NCBI RefSeq assembly: GCF_032854445.1
Contig: NC_088304.1
Span: 8,879,704-8,943,703, forward strand
Reading direction: 5' to 3'
Source of the DNA: Liolophura sinensis
Lineage: Eukaryota; Mollusca; Polyplacophora; Chitonida; Chitonidae
Length of the DNA: 64,000 bases
Shown here: positions 54,100-64,000 of the stretch, one piece after another
Numbering within the stretch: the stretch's first letter is position 1
How the letters are laid out: each line of letters begins with the position of its first letter
Program-made: the position numbers and the translations under genes
Notes under the pieces: model-generated
What the model was told of the DNA's origin: nothing
Seen by the model: only the letters and a program-made list of their open reading frames with translations
Database searches by the model: none

Positions 54100-54370
54100 A
54101 AGCACACTTGATATGCTGATTTAATCCATTTTGAGTAGCGACGACGGTCTGAAGCTGGCAAATAGTCACTCGTAACCAATGAAATACGGTTTCTTGTCAA
54201 CTTACCCCAGGCTTTATTCTAACTCTTCATGTAAATGCATAAATAGTAGCAATTTCCACACCTCATAGCACCATGCATTAAGCAGAATAAGGCCAAAAGA
54301 AAATGCAGGGATGTTAATCGCAATTTGTTAGACGTCACGGGTCCAGAACTACTCAAGGCCATTGTCGTCC
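54100..54370. repeat. Dispersed repeat family C, reverse copy
   Basis: GAAGCTGGCAAATAGTCACT, GAAATACGG, CTCATAGCACCATGC and TTGTTAGACGTCACGGGTCC, in the same order as at 48.7 kb. Confidence 0.65.
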
Positions 54371-55699
54371 ACAACTATATAAAAAGATTTCAGCATGGAG
54401 AGCATAAGAGCCCAGCAGAAAAGGCAGAGTGACAATTGGAACATGTTCAAGCAGAATCGGAAATCCTTCCTCATATTAACTTGCCTAAGTTTAGGTTTCA
54501 CTTTGGCCAATATTTAAGAAAGTTAGACAGCTGAATCCTCACTCTTTAGCTTAAACAGAATATTCCTGAAAGACAAGACACCCATACGTCACATCACATC
54601 TAAGAGATTCAACATTCTCCGCAGTTACAGTTCTGATGGTGGAATAACAACCCAAAACACTGGAATAAATGAAATAATCGAATCCGTTGGAACAGAATTT
54701 AACAGAATCCTTGCGCTGGACGAACTGAAAGTCAAAATGTCATGTTGTTGTTCAGTGTGTCGCCATGCTCAGGTGTGGAAGCCAGATCCGAAACAGGCTT
54801 AAAAGACCAATCAACTGGTTATTATTTCTATGTGGAATTCAGTTGAAAATGAAAGATCACATAAGTCTGCCAAACGTACTTGTAACCAAATTCCAACATG
54901 TCTCGAACCTCTGGCTTTGGGACATAAAATGCTTATTACCATTTAAAATTCCAGAGTCTTCCAACAACAAAAAAAATTTATGTCAAATATTACTGCAGAC
55001 ATGAGGCACAAAATTAGCCTCGAGGCTCCCAGTGAGTTAAACCAAAATACTTATATTAGATCAATGGTGGAAAATACGGGTTTAGTCATGCTCTTGGACG
55101 GAGGAACAACAGTTCGTATAATCATACATGAAGTTGCCACAGCTTACAGGTACATAGCAAGTAGATTTCGTACAGCCGTACATGGAGCTCATCTAGTGTA
55201 CAGGACGGTTTAACAGTGAATTAAAGGACGGTTTAACAGTAAATTAAAGAAACATTTGTGATACCATAGGGCGTGTGTGGTTTGTTCCTAATCCCACCTG
55301 ACTGGAAGAAATTGTTTCATGAGCCTTAACAAAAGACGACATTTTTGCTCCCAACTTTCTTCAAGAATTTAGAGTGTGGGATGATAATTGTGTAAGAATT
55401 ATTGAGGTAATTCTCAGTCCTCCCGTAAACAGCATGATTTACAAAAGACAAGTTTAGCACGTAACTCGAGGGCTTACATATAATGTACACATTTAAAATC
55501 GATGTTCGTATTCTATCTATTCCACTTTCCTTTTGGCATATTATTGTCATGATTTAACATTATAGAGCTATTTTGTCAAACAACAGACTATTTGATTGTA
55601 CTGTGACTGCACCAACATTTGCGTAATGTGCACAGGCAGCCTGTCTTGATTCATGTGACGGAGTTTCATGTACCTAGTCTTTTGTGTGGGCCCATACAG

Positions 55700-55975
55700 T
55701 GCTGCCCATGGGTGAAGACGACAAAAGGAGACTGAGGGAGAACTACCAGCTTTTGATTCATGATATGATGGACGTCACCCACATAGAGGGTTATCTTCGT
55801 CGAGCTGAAATTCTGTCAGGCTCAGCGCTCGACTACGTTCTCCACCCCAATACATGTCACAAGCGAATCAAGAGACTGCTCAAGATCTTACCATTCTGTG
55901 GGAGCCGAGCGCTGCCTGAGTTTAAGAACGCGTTGATGGAGTCTAGCCAGTCTCACCTTACCTTAGCACTCGCAG
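55700..55975 (+). CDS. Death-CARD gene: CARD exon
   Basis: 276 bases, phase 1 at both ends (acceptor TGTGGGCCCATACAG, donor GCAG|GTAAAC). The 92-residue peptide has the CARD pattern: RRLRENYQLLIHDMMDVTHI (helix 1), a Y-L-R-R-A-E-I-L-S step, HKRIKRLLKILPFCGSRALP (helices 3-4) and FKNALMESSQSHL (helix 5-6). CARDs pair with other CARDs, for example of caspases or NOD-like receptors. The one-exon, symmetric-phase layout matches that of the Death exon. Confidence 0.88.
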
Positions 55976-56239
55976 GTAAACCAGGCCGTCACCATACTTG
56001 TAAATTTAACAGCCTAAAATTTTACCCTGTTTATTGTTTAATCCAGTAAACACAGATATAGGGTTATTAGGTGTACCATTCAGGTTTGTCTCGGCTGAAT
56101 AGATCTTCTATGTATATCAGATCAGGTATAAGACATTGGCCAATCATCTTCTTAATATGTACAAGTTCTACCTTTGCTACATGAACACTAACAAGTGGGA
56201 TCTGCAGGTGCTTAATTCAGTCTTTGACTGCATTTTCAG
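55976..56239 (+). other. Intron before repeat exon
   Basis: Bounded by GCAG|GTAAAC and TGACTGCATTTTCAG. Nothing else. Confidence 0.6.
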
Positions 56240-57051
56240 GTGAGCAATGCTCTGCTTCAAAGACCGATTCAGATGTCCTTGTGGAATGCCTCGCATCGAA
56301 CAAGAGCAGCAATCCGAACAATTCAAAGGGTTCCCTTGTCGAATGTCTCAAAGCCAAGAAGAGTGATGATCGTAAAATTTTCCAGAGCATCGTTGAAGAA
56401 AGTCCCCAAGCCGAGAAGAGTGATGATCGTAAAATTTTCGAGAACATCATTGACGAACGTCTTGAAGCCAAGAAGTGTGAGGATCGTAAAGTTTTAGAGA
56501 AGGTCCTACTACAGTGTTTTGAAGCCAAGAAGAGTGACGATCGCAAATTATTCGAGAGCATCCTTGATGAACGTCTTGAAGTCAAGAGGAGTGATGATCG
56601 TAAATTATTCGAGAGCATCCTTGATGAACGTCTTGAAGTCAAGAGGAGTGACGATCGCAAATTATTCGAGAGCATCCTTGATGAACGTCTTGAAGCCAAG
56701 AAGAGTGACGATCGCAAATTATTCGAGAGCATCCTTGATGAACGTCTTGAAGTCAAGAGGAGTGATGATCGTAAAATGTTTGGAATGGTCCTAGAAGAAC
56801 TTCAGGAAACCAAGAAGATTGACGATCGTAAAGTACTAGAGAATTTCCTTACCGAACTTCTCGAAACCAAGAAGATTGACGATCGTAGAAGTTTGGAGAG
56901 GATCGATGAAATATTGGAACCAAGTGTACGAGTATGTGCAGAGATTAAACAAATCATTTACATGCTCATTGAGAAATATGAAAAATTCATGAGTTATCAG
57001 CAGACTGACACCTCAGCAATTTGTCCACCAAACATGTCACAAAAACAGTGA
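56240..57051 (+). CDS. Death-CARD gene: terminal exon with 19-residue repeats
   Basis: 812 bases, enters in phase 1 (Gly completed) and ends at a stop at 57049-57051. After a short linker it has ten perfect-length 19-residue repeats of the type EVKRSDDRKLFESILDERL, then a helical C-terminal tail (PSVRVCAEIKQIIYMLIEKY). The repeats are charged and amphipathic, predicted helical. No known repeat family recognised. An antisense frame of 179 codons across the same repeats is a shadow. Confidence 0.85.
56350..56919 (+). repeat. Coding tandem repeat, 57 bp x 10
   Basis: Ten units of exactly 57 bases, each with the anchor SDDRK (variants CEDRK, IDDRK, IDDRR). Units four to eight are almost identical in DNA and differ mainly by Ala-Lys versus Val-Arg; outer units are diverged. 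This is the pattern of recent internal expansion by unequal exchange. Confidence 0.92.
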
Positions 57052-57187
57052 TGCAAAACTTATGGTCTCATCTTCTAAAAATCGTCGCGGTTTATTCTGC
57101 AACCAAATATTGTTCAAATTTTACTGTGAAAAAAATTTCGCCAAAATGTAAATATATACACGCCAGCAAGACAATGAACTGATTCGC

Positions 57188-57193
57188 AATAAA
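57188..57193 (+). terminator. Candidate poly(A) signal of the Death-CARD gene
   Basis: AATAAA, 137 bases after the stop codon. Confidence 0.5.
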
Positions 57194-57560
57194 ACGTGCA
57201 CCCCAGGCGTGGATGTGGGTCTGCAGTGCCTCGATCACCAAAGGTCTTCCAGCTGGATTGACAGAAGTCACTGAATACGCCTTAAAGCAAGGAAGCGGCT
57301 CACCAATTGATACATCAGTGAAAGTCGCCGAACAGGCCTCGAGCACGAAAATGGAACATCAGTTTTTACCGCTGTAATTACTACGTACATTTTAATTATT
57401 ATTTGTGTGTAAATAATTGTTACCACAGTTCTTAGGACATAATTTATTAGTTTACTTAGACTAGATCCGTGTGCAATGTTTGCTATGAAGAATAATTATT
57501 TCTTAGATGACAAACATTTAGCAAAGATTGACTGTTGGGTATAGACTAGCATTAAATGTT
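57194..57560. other. No feature seen
   Basis: AT-rich, downstream of the Death-CARD gene. Confidence 0.4.
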
Positions 57561-57873
57561 GGTTATCCTATAAAAAGTGTTAATGGCGGCAACATAGGTT
57601 ATCATAAGAGTGTTGATAGTGACAACACTGGTTATCCTAGCGTGTTGATGGTGACAGCATAGGTTATCTTAGAGTGTTGATGGTGACAACATTGGCTATC
57701 CTGGCGTGTTGATGGTGACAACATTGTTTATCATAGAGTGTTGATGGCCACAACATAGGTTATCATAGAGTGTTGATGATGACAACATTGGTTATCCTAG
57801 CGTGTTGGTGGTGACAACATAGGTTATCATAGATTGTTGATGGTGACAGCATTGGTTATCATAGAGTGTTATT
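57561..57873. repeat. 32-bp tandem repeat, about ten copies
   Basis: Unit of the form GGTTATCATAGAGTGTTGAT followed by GGTGACAACATA; units vary between ATCATAGAG and ATCCTAGCG at the centre. Non-coding minisatellite. Confidence 0.85.
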
Positions 57874-58409
57874 AATATAAATTTATACACGATTTGTCTT
57901 AAGTCGCCTTAATAAACAAATTTCCGAACTGTGATTCCCTCATAATCATTTATTCAAATGTTTTCATGAATTATGGCGTATTAAACACAGCACTCAAGTT
58001 TCTATTGTGCATGTGTTATAGGTTACATAATCACGATTATTTATATATTGACCATGTTGTTTATATGATTCATTACATGTATAATCACATTATTTATTTG
58101 TTATATTATATTGACAGTATTGTTTGTATTATTTGATATATGTATTAGCCCTTACTCAGACCGATAGAATTGTATAAGATAAGGTGTGTACATGCACGTC
58201 ACAGCATGCACACACCATTTCCCTGTATGTTATTTAAGTTATATTATATTCACATATTACTCCATGTATTACTTACTTACGTCACAGGGCATACCACTGT
58301 ATTAAATTAATGATAAAATGTATCATTTGGTGTATATGTAAATCAATATGCTACACCTATTTACTTATATAGAATATATCGTATATTTACCTACATGTTT
58401 AAAGATTGT
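57874..58409. other. AT-rich, no feature seen
   Basis: Long TTATAT-rich stretch without coding signal. Confidence 0.4.
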
Positions 58410-58505
58410 ATGTACGCGCTCCTGTGGTCGGGATACCCATCTGCTACCGAGTCATTATGAATGACTCGGGGTAAAGGATTAACCCGATTAGCGGGAGCGT
58501 ACATG
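58410..58505. repeat. Nested inverted repeat
   Basis: Outer arms TGTACGCGCTCC and GGGAGCGTACA enclose arms GGTCGGG and CCCGATT and an inner perfect hairpin CCGAGTCATT-ATG-AATGACTCGG (58447-58469). The whole 96-base segment could fold as a branched stem in RNA or be a small foldback element. Confidence 0.65.
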
Positions 58506-58520
58506 TATAGAAAGGGCTTC

Positions 58521-58542
58521 GTATTTCTTATTACAGGTAAGT
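58521..58542 (+). promoter_or_regulatory. Recursive-splice-like site (acceptor fused to donor)
   Basis: GTATTTCTTATTACAG is followed immediately by GTAAGT: a pyrimidine-rich acceptor and a perfect donor with no exon between. This is the consensus of ratchet points in long introns. The acceptor half with its upstream sequence (GGCTTCGTATTTCTTATTAC) recurs at 58792-58813 without the donor. A host intron here is not proven. Confidence 0.4.
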
Positions 58543-58936
58543 AACAGGTGTCCCAGCGTAAGACCTATAGTTACATTGTATTACATGTACGTACTGATTC
58601 ATAAGTACGATTATCGAATATTATATAATTTACGGTTTGTCAAATATTATTGTTAAATATTAAAGACATTTATATACTTGTAAATAAGCGGTGCGAATGT
58701 TACGGATATACATGGATGCACCTGTTTATATTAATATTTGTCTCTTTAACAAAAGAACACTTCCACTTGTGTGCTCGATAATTGACTGACTGGCTTCGTA
58801 TTTCTTATTACAGCTCTACGTATAGTAAACCTTTGTAAACGGCAAAGGGTGCTAGCATCAGGACAGAACCAAGACTATAATACATGAACGATCGTGTGTG
58901 GGACCGCGTGTTAATTTCATCATGTATCCAAGATAT
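58543..58936. other. No further feature seen
   Basis: AT-rich; includes the second copy of the CTTCGTATTTCTTATTACAG stretch. Confidence 0.4.
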
Positions 58937-59068
58937 TTATTTATTTATTTATTTGATTTGATGTTTTACGCCGCACTGAAGAATATTTCATCTACGACGG
59001 CGGCCTACATTATGGTGGGAGGAAAATGACCCTGGGAGAAAATGATTACCATCCGCAATCTGCTGCAG
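58937..59068 (-). mobile_element. SINE family 1, reversed body and tail
   Basis: (TTTA)n, then GATGTTTTACGCCGCACTGA, then CATTATGGTGGGAGGAAAAT and ACCATCCGCA. Head missing. Confidence 0.75.
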
Positions 59069-59217
59069 ATATTCCCAAGAACACATCCGGGATAAGATAA
59101 TTTATTAGAAAAGAAACACGTGATGATGTACACATGTGGGTGTAAAATCGTAGAACCGTGAGTACGGTATTGTCAACAGCCTGAATCGATGCGTGAAAAC
59201 AGACATTCATATACCCA

Positions 59218-59760
59218 TCGTCAGCCAAGATGGACGTTCCAGGTCAATAATCACAAGACCAGTTCCCAAAACGACGTTTAACACCAACTTCCAAAGTACA
59301 AATACAGTAGTTAAAGTACGAAATTCGAAAGTTACAACTTTCTTCTTTAAAGTCGTAGGTGTGACTTGACCCAGGATTGATCCTGGGCCTACCGCTCCCG
59401 AAGCGTTAAATCAAGCGAAGGTGGATAACTATCTTTCACAGCCTTTGATATATATGGATTGTTTCAAGCTAATATACGTTTAATGAATGAGAAAAATGGG
59501 GCCTGGTGAGGATTATTCCTTAATAGTTTCTGCATATAGCCGAATTTATACACGCGAACAGGCAGACATTGGCCAAGAGGGGTCACAAGTTTTACCCATC
59601 GGAAAGCCAATAGTTTTTGGAAATATGGTTTCCCCGAATTTCACATAGTTGTTATTAATCAGCTATTGCAGCAACTCGATGAGGAACAGAACATCCCATA
59701 AACGCTCGGATGTGGTGAACTATACATATGTGACGTGGAATGGTCAAAATTATTATTCCA
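59218..59760. repeat. Decayed Penelope-like/segment E copy
   Basis: 59218-59320 resembles 5878-5990, and 59430-59760 resembles 6700-7060 (CACAGCCTTTG-TATAT, GGGCCTGGTGAGGATTA, TAATAGTTTCTGCA, CAACTCGAT-AGGA). A SINE family 2 head fragment (59325-59408, minus) is inserted between. No frame survives. Confidence 0.5.
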
Positions 59761-60779
59761 TTTCATCCAGCCCTATCGCCCGCTTTAAATTACACATGTG
59801 AGTCATGGTTCTACATGAGAGGTAGTATTCTGTTGTCAAGTGCTTACATCGTATTGGGTGATCCACAAAACCATGAAACATATCAACACGCATCCACTCA
59901 GACTTCGTGAAATTGCATATTTTTTACAGATCAGGCACCAAGAGAATAAAAAGTGGTCACGGTAGTTGGCTGGAGGAAAGACAAATAATGGCGGAACAAC
60001 ATTGCTACATGTTACCATGGCTATTTCTCCTCTCTGCTGATGTGATTGCTCCCATTGTTTTTTATTTGTGTCACAATGGCTGTATGTGTTTGCACTCTTA
60101 TGCAGTCTGCTTCATCGACGTTCTATTTGTCTTTCGTCTCCAGCTTTAACTTGACACTAGGGTTCCAATGGATTTTTCCAAGACTGGGCAGTTGAATGTG
60201 CACATGCTCGTTCTACACAGGCACATACTCGTGCGTATGATTTCGCTTCTAGTGATTTTATGGCAACATTTAGGCTAGACTTTAACCACAGCAGCAAGTT
60301 TTTGTCGGCTGTTAGTTTTTGCCATCCACCTCTTAGGCACAGATAGACGATGTGAATATGTACACAAGATTAAAAAGACGCTATTTCGGACATAGCCCAC
60401 GAAACATGAATGAGAGAAACATATACAATATCCACGTTCACGAAAGGATATGTAAATTTGATTATAGAATTTCATTATTTACGTTTGTATTCCGAATATA
60501 TACACCTGAAATATTTCTCCAAAAATTTATGGCATGATTATGACGCTCATTTTGCGTGATTTTCAAAGTTGGTTTCATGTTAGATAGCTGTTTTGAGATC
60601 GGTTTGGAAGATAAAGTTACAAATGCAAGTTTTAGCATAAAAAGTAATAATTTGTTTGTTTTCCCGTGGTACGTGTGAAGATAAAAAGGATTAACAGTGA
60701 TGATGTTTAACACTATTCAGTGAACCCCATACCGAGTATGGAAAGCCTACCTAACACATTCATGGATCCATCTTGCATT
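59761..60779. other. No gene seen
   Basis: Short frames of 60-83 codons on both strands without splice context. Confidence 0.4.
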
Positions 60780-60809
60780 GACGGACGGACGGACGGACGG
60801 ACGGACGGA
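60780..60809. repeat. (GACG)n microsatellite
   Basis: Seven perfect GACG units plus GA. Confidence 0.95.
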
Positions 60810-60889
60810 TATGTTGACAACATAATCCACACAGAAGTACACATATACACTGATACTTGTTTGCCAAAAGTGAAATGAGCATATATGAC

Positions 60890-61560
60890 AAGGTTGACTG
60901 TTGGCGAAGCATTGGGCAGCAAGTGTCCAGGTCAGTAATCACAAGGAGACCTTCAAACCACCAAATAACAACTGAAATATTTAAAGTACGAAATTAGGAC
61001 GTAATCATACGCAAATTAGAAGTCAACAGTTTTCAATGACGATTGGAAAGTGTCAGGAATGCTCTAGGCAACTGGGTTAAATCAGTATATCAGGTGCGCT
61101 TTGAATGCGACTGTTCATATATATTTATTTATTTATTTGATTGGTGTTTTATGCCGTACTCGAGAATATTTCACTTATACGACGGCGGCCAGCATTATGG
61201 TGGGAGGAAGCCGGGCGGGGCCCGGGGGAAACCCACGACCATCCGCAGGTTGATGGCAAACTTTCCACTTACGGCCAGAGGGTAGTGTTCATATATAACG
61301 TGAGGATCTAAATCAACTCGATGAATATACCACCCCTAGCCCCGATTTAACTGGCATTAGACACGGAATGATTGTCTTTAGTGTAATCATTTGTGACGTT
61401 GATTGAAATCGTCATACAACTCAAAGGATCTAACAAATGCCACAAGACGAGATATGTACACGTCATATGCAGCGCTCGGTATATTGCAATCCAAGTAAGG
61501 ATAGTTTACAAGGTCAGAAGTGAAGCAATCCCTCTTTTCTTGAAGTCTGCTAGACAGGAA
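60890..61560. repeat. Segment E, second copy, with SINE inserted
   Basis: Collinear diverged match to 5870-6540, interrupted by a SINE family 1 at 61120-61290 that is absent from the first copy. Confidence 0.5.
61120..61290 (-). mobile_element. SINE family 1, reversed body and tail
   Basis: (ATTT)n, GATTGGTGTTTTATGCCGTA, CCAGCATTATGGTGGGAGGA, CCCACGACCATCCGCAGGTT, and the start of the head side (CACTTACGGCCAGAGG). Confidence 0.85.
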
Positions 61561-62032
61561 TCCCTTTTGATCTATATGCCCTGACAGTTTCCTCCAGTGG
61601 AGGTCCATTGAAAGAATAAGCTTTTAATTTCATTCACTGCTGAATCCATAGAAAGTAACCGAAAAGCTAGCTTCACGAAAACTTGACTTATTGTACATTT
61701 TCATTGTTTACGCTGAATTGTTCATACTTCTCCAGAAAACCCGTTCTTCAGTGTTAAGATAATTTCACTGCCAAAGCTAAATGTTCAGTGAATAATTAAA
61801 AACAGCTGAGGCTGCCGGTAGTTACTGCCAGAAGGACTGTATTCTGGTAACGCCATTGTTTACATCACTAGCCACAGTCTATGTCAGACTCTGTGTCGGT
61901 CTGTTACCTTTCCCGCCTGATGATCTGTATGTATCATGCAGCATGAGTTATTAGTACCACGTAAACGCTTTGGAGGCTCTCGGCAAGAATTTTCATTGAC
62001 TTCATTGACGACATTGACTTTATCACCTTTGT
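61561..62032. other. No feature seen
   Basis: Non-coding. Confidence 0.4.
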
Positions 62033-62300
62033 GTTTATTTATTTGTTTTGGTGTTTTATGCCGTACTCAAGAATATTTCATTCATACGACGGCAGGTACC
62101 ATTATGGTGGGACAAAAACCAGGCTCAAAACGCACGACTATTCAAAGGTCGTTGGCAGACCTTCCCACGTACATATACGACCGGAGAGGAAGCCAGCATG
62201 AGGTAAACTTGAACTCAGAGCAACCATACGGGTGAGAGGCTTCAAGGTTATTGCGGCGTATTGGAAAGCCTATCGCATCGGCCACGGGGGTCTCTGTCAA
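62033..62300 (-). mobile_element. SINE family 1, near full length, reversed
   Basis: From TTTATTTATTTG-TTTGGTG through CCATTATGGTGGGACA, GAAGCCAGCATGAGG, AACTTGAACTCAGAGCAACC (B-box side) to GGCCACGGGGGTCTCTG at the tRNA-like 5' end. Confidence 0.85.
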
Positions 62301-63321
62301 CGTTGTATCGAAGATATGTGTATTATATTTACAGGGGTTGATTTAGGTCAAAAATGAAAAGCGGTATGTCCAAATATCTCGAATAAATACCCAGCATTAT
62401 GCCCAGAGTTTCTTTGTACGCTATTTTTACCATATTTTTGCAGCTGACCCGACATAATGCAATTATTTTAACAGTACAGTGGAAAATTAAGTCGAAAGTA
62501 CTACACACGACACACGACCTGTAGGCGTAGCTGCTCCGTAACCATATATTGTATTAAGCTGTGATAACGTTTAAACGTTGCAATTTTAACATTTTGGTTT
62601 AAGATTTAAGAATCGAATTAAGGAACCTTCTGCTTGAATTAGGACAGTAGGTGCAATTGCTATTTCATTCACTCACTGCCATTAGTGTACAAACATGCGA
62701 CACACACACACATTCACGTGGTTGACGAAAACTCTGACTTACAGACTATCACCTGTTTAAAACAATTAATGTATGTACCGCCTAGCAATAAGCCGACGGT
62801 GTGTTTCACGTTTAGACATTGTTTGTTATCAACTATGAATATATCACACGACAATAGCGCTGTGTTGTAGACAACCACAACAGCTTTGGTGTCCACTGGA
62901 ATGTCGTCCCACGAAGGTGTGGAACGAATAATGTGTATCTCACAGCCAGGGGTAGTGACGTTATTGTTGTTTTGAAGACTAATAGTTTGGTGTTTGATGG
63001 ACTACGCTTGTAGCGTTCAGTGTGAACAATAGTAGTTGGTTTTGTCCGAACTTCGATAGGCTGTGTCAGACCACATTACAAAACATTCATGAAACAGGGA
63101 CACTACTGACAATGTGTAACTTGGTGGATTCACAATACAGCGGGATTTTCGGTATACGCTCACCTTTGTCTAAAAGATGAAGTACATGTGAGAAGATCCC
63201 ACGGAAATCCATTCTTACAGGTTTGACGATTTGGTCTAAATCTACTCATACCTCATGAATTCATCTTGACGTCAAAAAGCAATCTTCATGCTCTTACAAG
63301 CCCAGTGTCTATTTTTGGCAG
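62301..63321. other. No gene seen before the last exon
   Basis: A short CA-rich run near 62699. Acceptor-like CCATTCTTACAG at 63220 does not open the frame used below (a TGA at 63256 intervenes). Confidence 0.4.
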
Positions 63322-64000
63322 CACGTCTCCAGCATAAAATCTCAAACCAGTTTTCCAGAAAGGATTAAGTCATTAGGGATGCTGGAAATCATTAATCAAG
63401 GTTTTCGTAGTGACAGTTCATGGGACGATCGACAGGAAATAACACTGGTTCGGACTGTTCTTCATTTGGCTGAACAGACGACACTTGCTGATCCCACAAT
63501 GTGCCCTGGAGACGACTGTAGACTCCTTTCTGCATCGGATGACGAAAGAAATACTGTTAATCGCACAGACGAGGGTGTCATTCCAAATGTCAATGACGAA
63601 TCGGATCAATGGTGGATAGATAATTGCGTTTTCTCAACCGGTAAAAGCCATCAAACTTTACACGATATATCAGAAGAATGGATTCCGACGAGCCTGGCTT
63701 ACGGCTATCAACGGTTGTGTGACTTAGAGCTCAGCATAAAGGCAAGAGGGGAATGTAACCAGAGGCGATGGGGTGAGGATTGGGGCTTAGGTCCGTGGCG
63801 TGATGAGATCAGCACAGAGCAATTGTTAAAGGATAACCACTTGTCTTCAACAGGAAGTGGTCAACGCAAGCCAAAAATTGACAGATCGTACGCATTCAGT
63901 AGACACAGGTGTCATAAATCTTTTGAGTTTCATCATGTTTCTGACTTCAAAGAATATATCAGAGAGTATCGGGAGAAGCACACTCAAGCCGTTGTATCTC
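63322..64000 (+). CDS. Unrecognised coding exon running off the window
   Basis: One plus-strand frame is open from 63259 to the last base (247 codons without a stop). The best exon start is after acceptor GTGTCTATTTTTGGCAG at 63322 (phase 0); alternatively translation starts at ATG 63379 (MLEIINQGFRSDS). The peptide is hydrophilic, with Trp/Asp-rich patches (NDESDQWWIDNC, RRWGEDWGLGPWRDE) and a basic, His-rich end (SRHRCHKSFEFHHVSDFK). No membrane segment, domain or catalytic motif recognised. The length without stops makes chance unlikely. The 3' end lies beyond the window. Confidence 0.6.

Larger units (their letters stand above)
53511..55699 (+). other. Intron between Death and CARD exons
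   Basis: Contains a full SINE family 1, a family C copy, and two open stretches. The first (about 54526-54798) reads NRIFLKDKTPIRHITSKRFN and on to CCCSVCRHAQVWKPDP; the second is at 54980-55213 (TGLVMLLDGGTTVRIIIHE). They look once-coding but lack splice sites and may be remnants of an inserted element; I do not recognise them. A 23-base tandem duplicate (GGACGGTTTAACAGT-AATTAAA) lies at 55204-55249. Confidence 0.5.

Noticed and set aside
54526-55213. Possible extra exon between Death and CARD
   Set aside because: Stops interrupt it, splice sites are lacking, and the Death and CARD exons already join in phase without it. Noted only as a possible element remnant.
56217-56756. 179-codon minus-strand repeat protein rich in Ser/Arg
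   Set aside because: Antisense of the 19-residue repeats, which fit the spliced gene on plus.
61936-62235. 99-codon plus frame
   Set aside because: Lies across a reversed SINE family 1 copy.

Overview
The window is eukaryotic nuclear DNA: genes are split by GT-AG introns, intergenic DNA is AT-rich, and several transposon classes are present. Two abundant tRNA-derived SINE families, whose shared 3' tail is familiar from molluscan genomes, point to a mollusc (bivalve or gastropod; inferred, not proven).

Layout. 1.7-5.2 kb (minus): the last two exons of a single-pass membrane protein with a long furin-like cysteine-rich ectodomain and a kinase-less cytoplasmic tail. 5.9-7.1 kb: a decayed Penelope-like reverse transcriptase region, related to segments at 59-61.6 kb. 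8.8-15.0 kb (plus) and 30.3-36.2 kb (minus): two young copies (A and B) of one LTR retrotransposon family. Both carry gag, protease and integrase followed by an RT-thumb/RNase H segment. Integrase comes before RNase H, as in Gmr1-like elements, and the RT fingers/palm is missing at the same junction in both. 15.2-15.3 kb (minus): a coiled-coil terminal exon. 15.5-16.3 kb (plus): a dead YqaJ-type exonuclease domain. 16.3-30 kb: mostly non-coding, with tandem repeats, SINEs and an element with terminal inverted repeats. 36.4-39.1 kb: a degenerate tandem array, SINEs and a 5'-truncated LINE. 42.1-43.7 kb: a complete but frameshifted Tc1-like transposon with matching ends and TA target duplication.

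46.7-57.1 kb (plus): the best host gene. It has short heptad-encoding exons, a coiled-coil exon, a Death domain, a CARD and a final exon with ten 19-residue repeats. All splice phases from 50.5 kb to the stop agree. It looks like a death-fold signalling adaptor: the coiled coil and repeats would oligomerise it and the Death and CARD domains would recruit partners (inferred). 57.1-63.3 kb: repeats, hairpins and a perfect recursive-splice-like site. 63.3-64.0 kb (plus): an unrecognised reading frame that runs off the window.

The most unusual items are the RT-less but recently mobile LTR family, the Death-CARD-repeat protein, and two non-homologous SINE families with the same 3' tail. Exon boundaries were read by eye; none is backed by transcript data.
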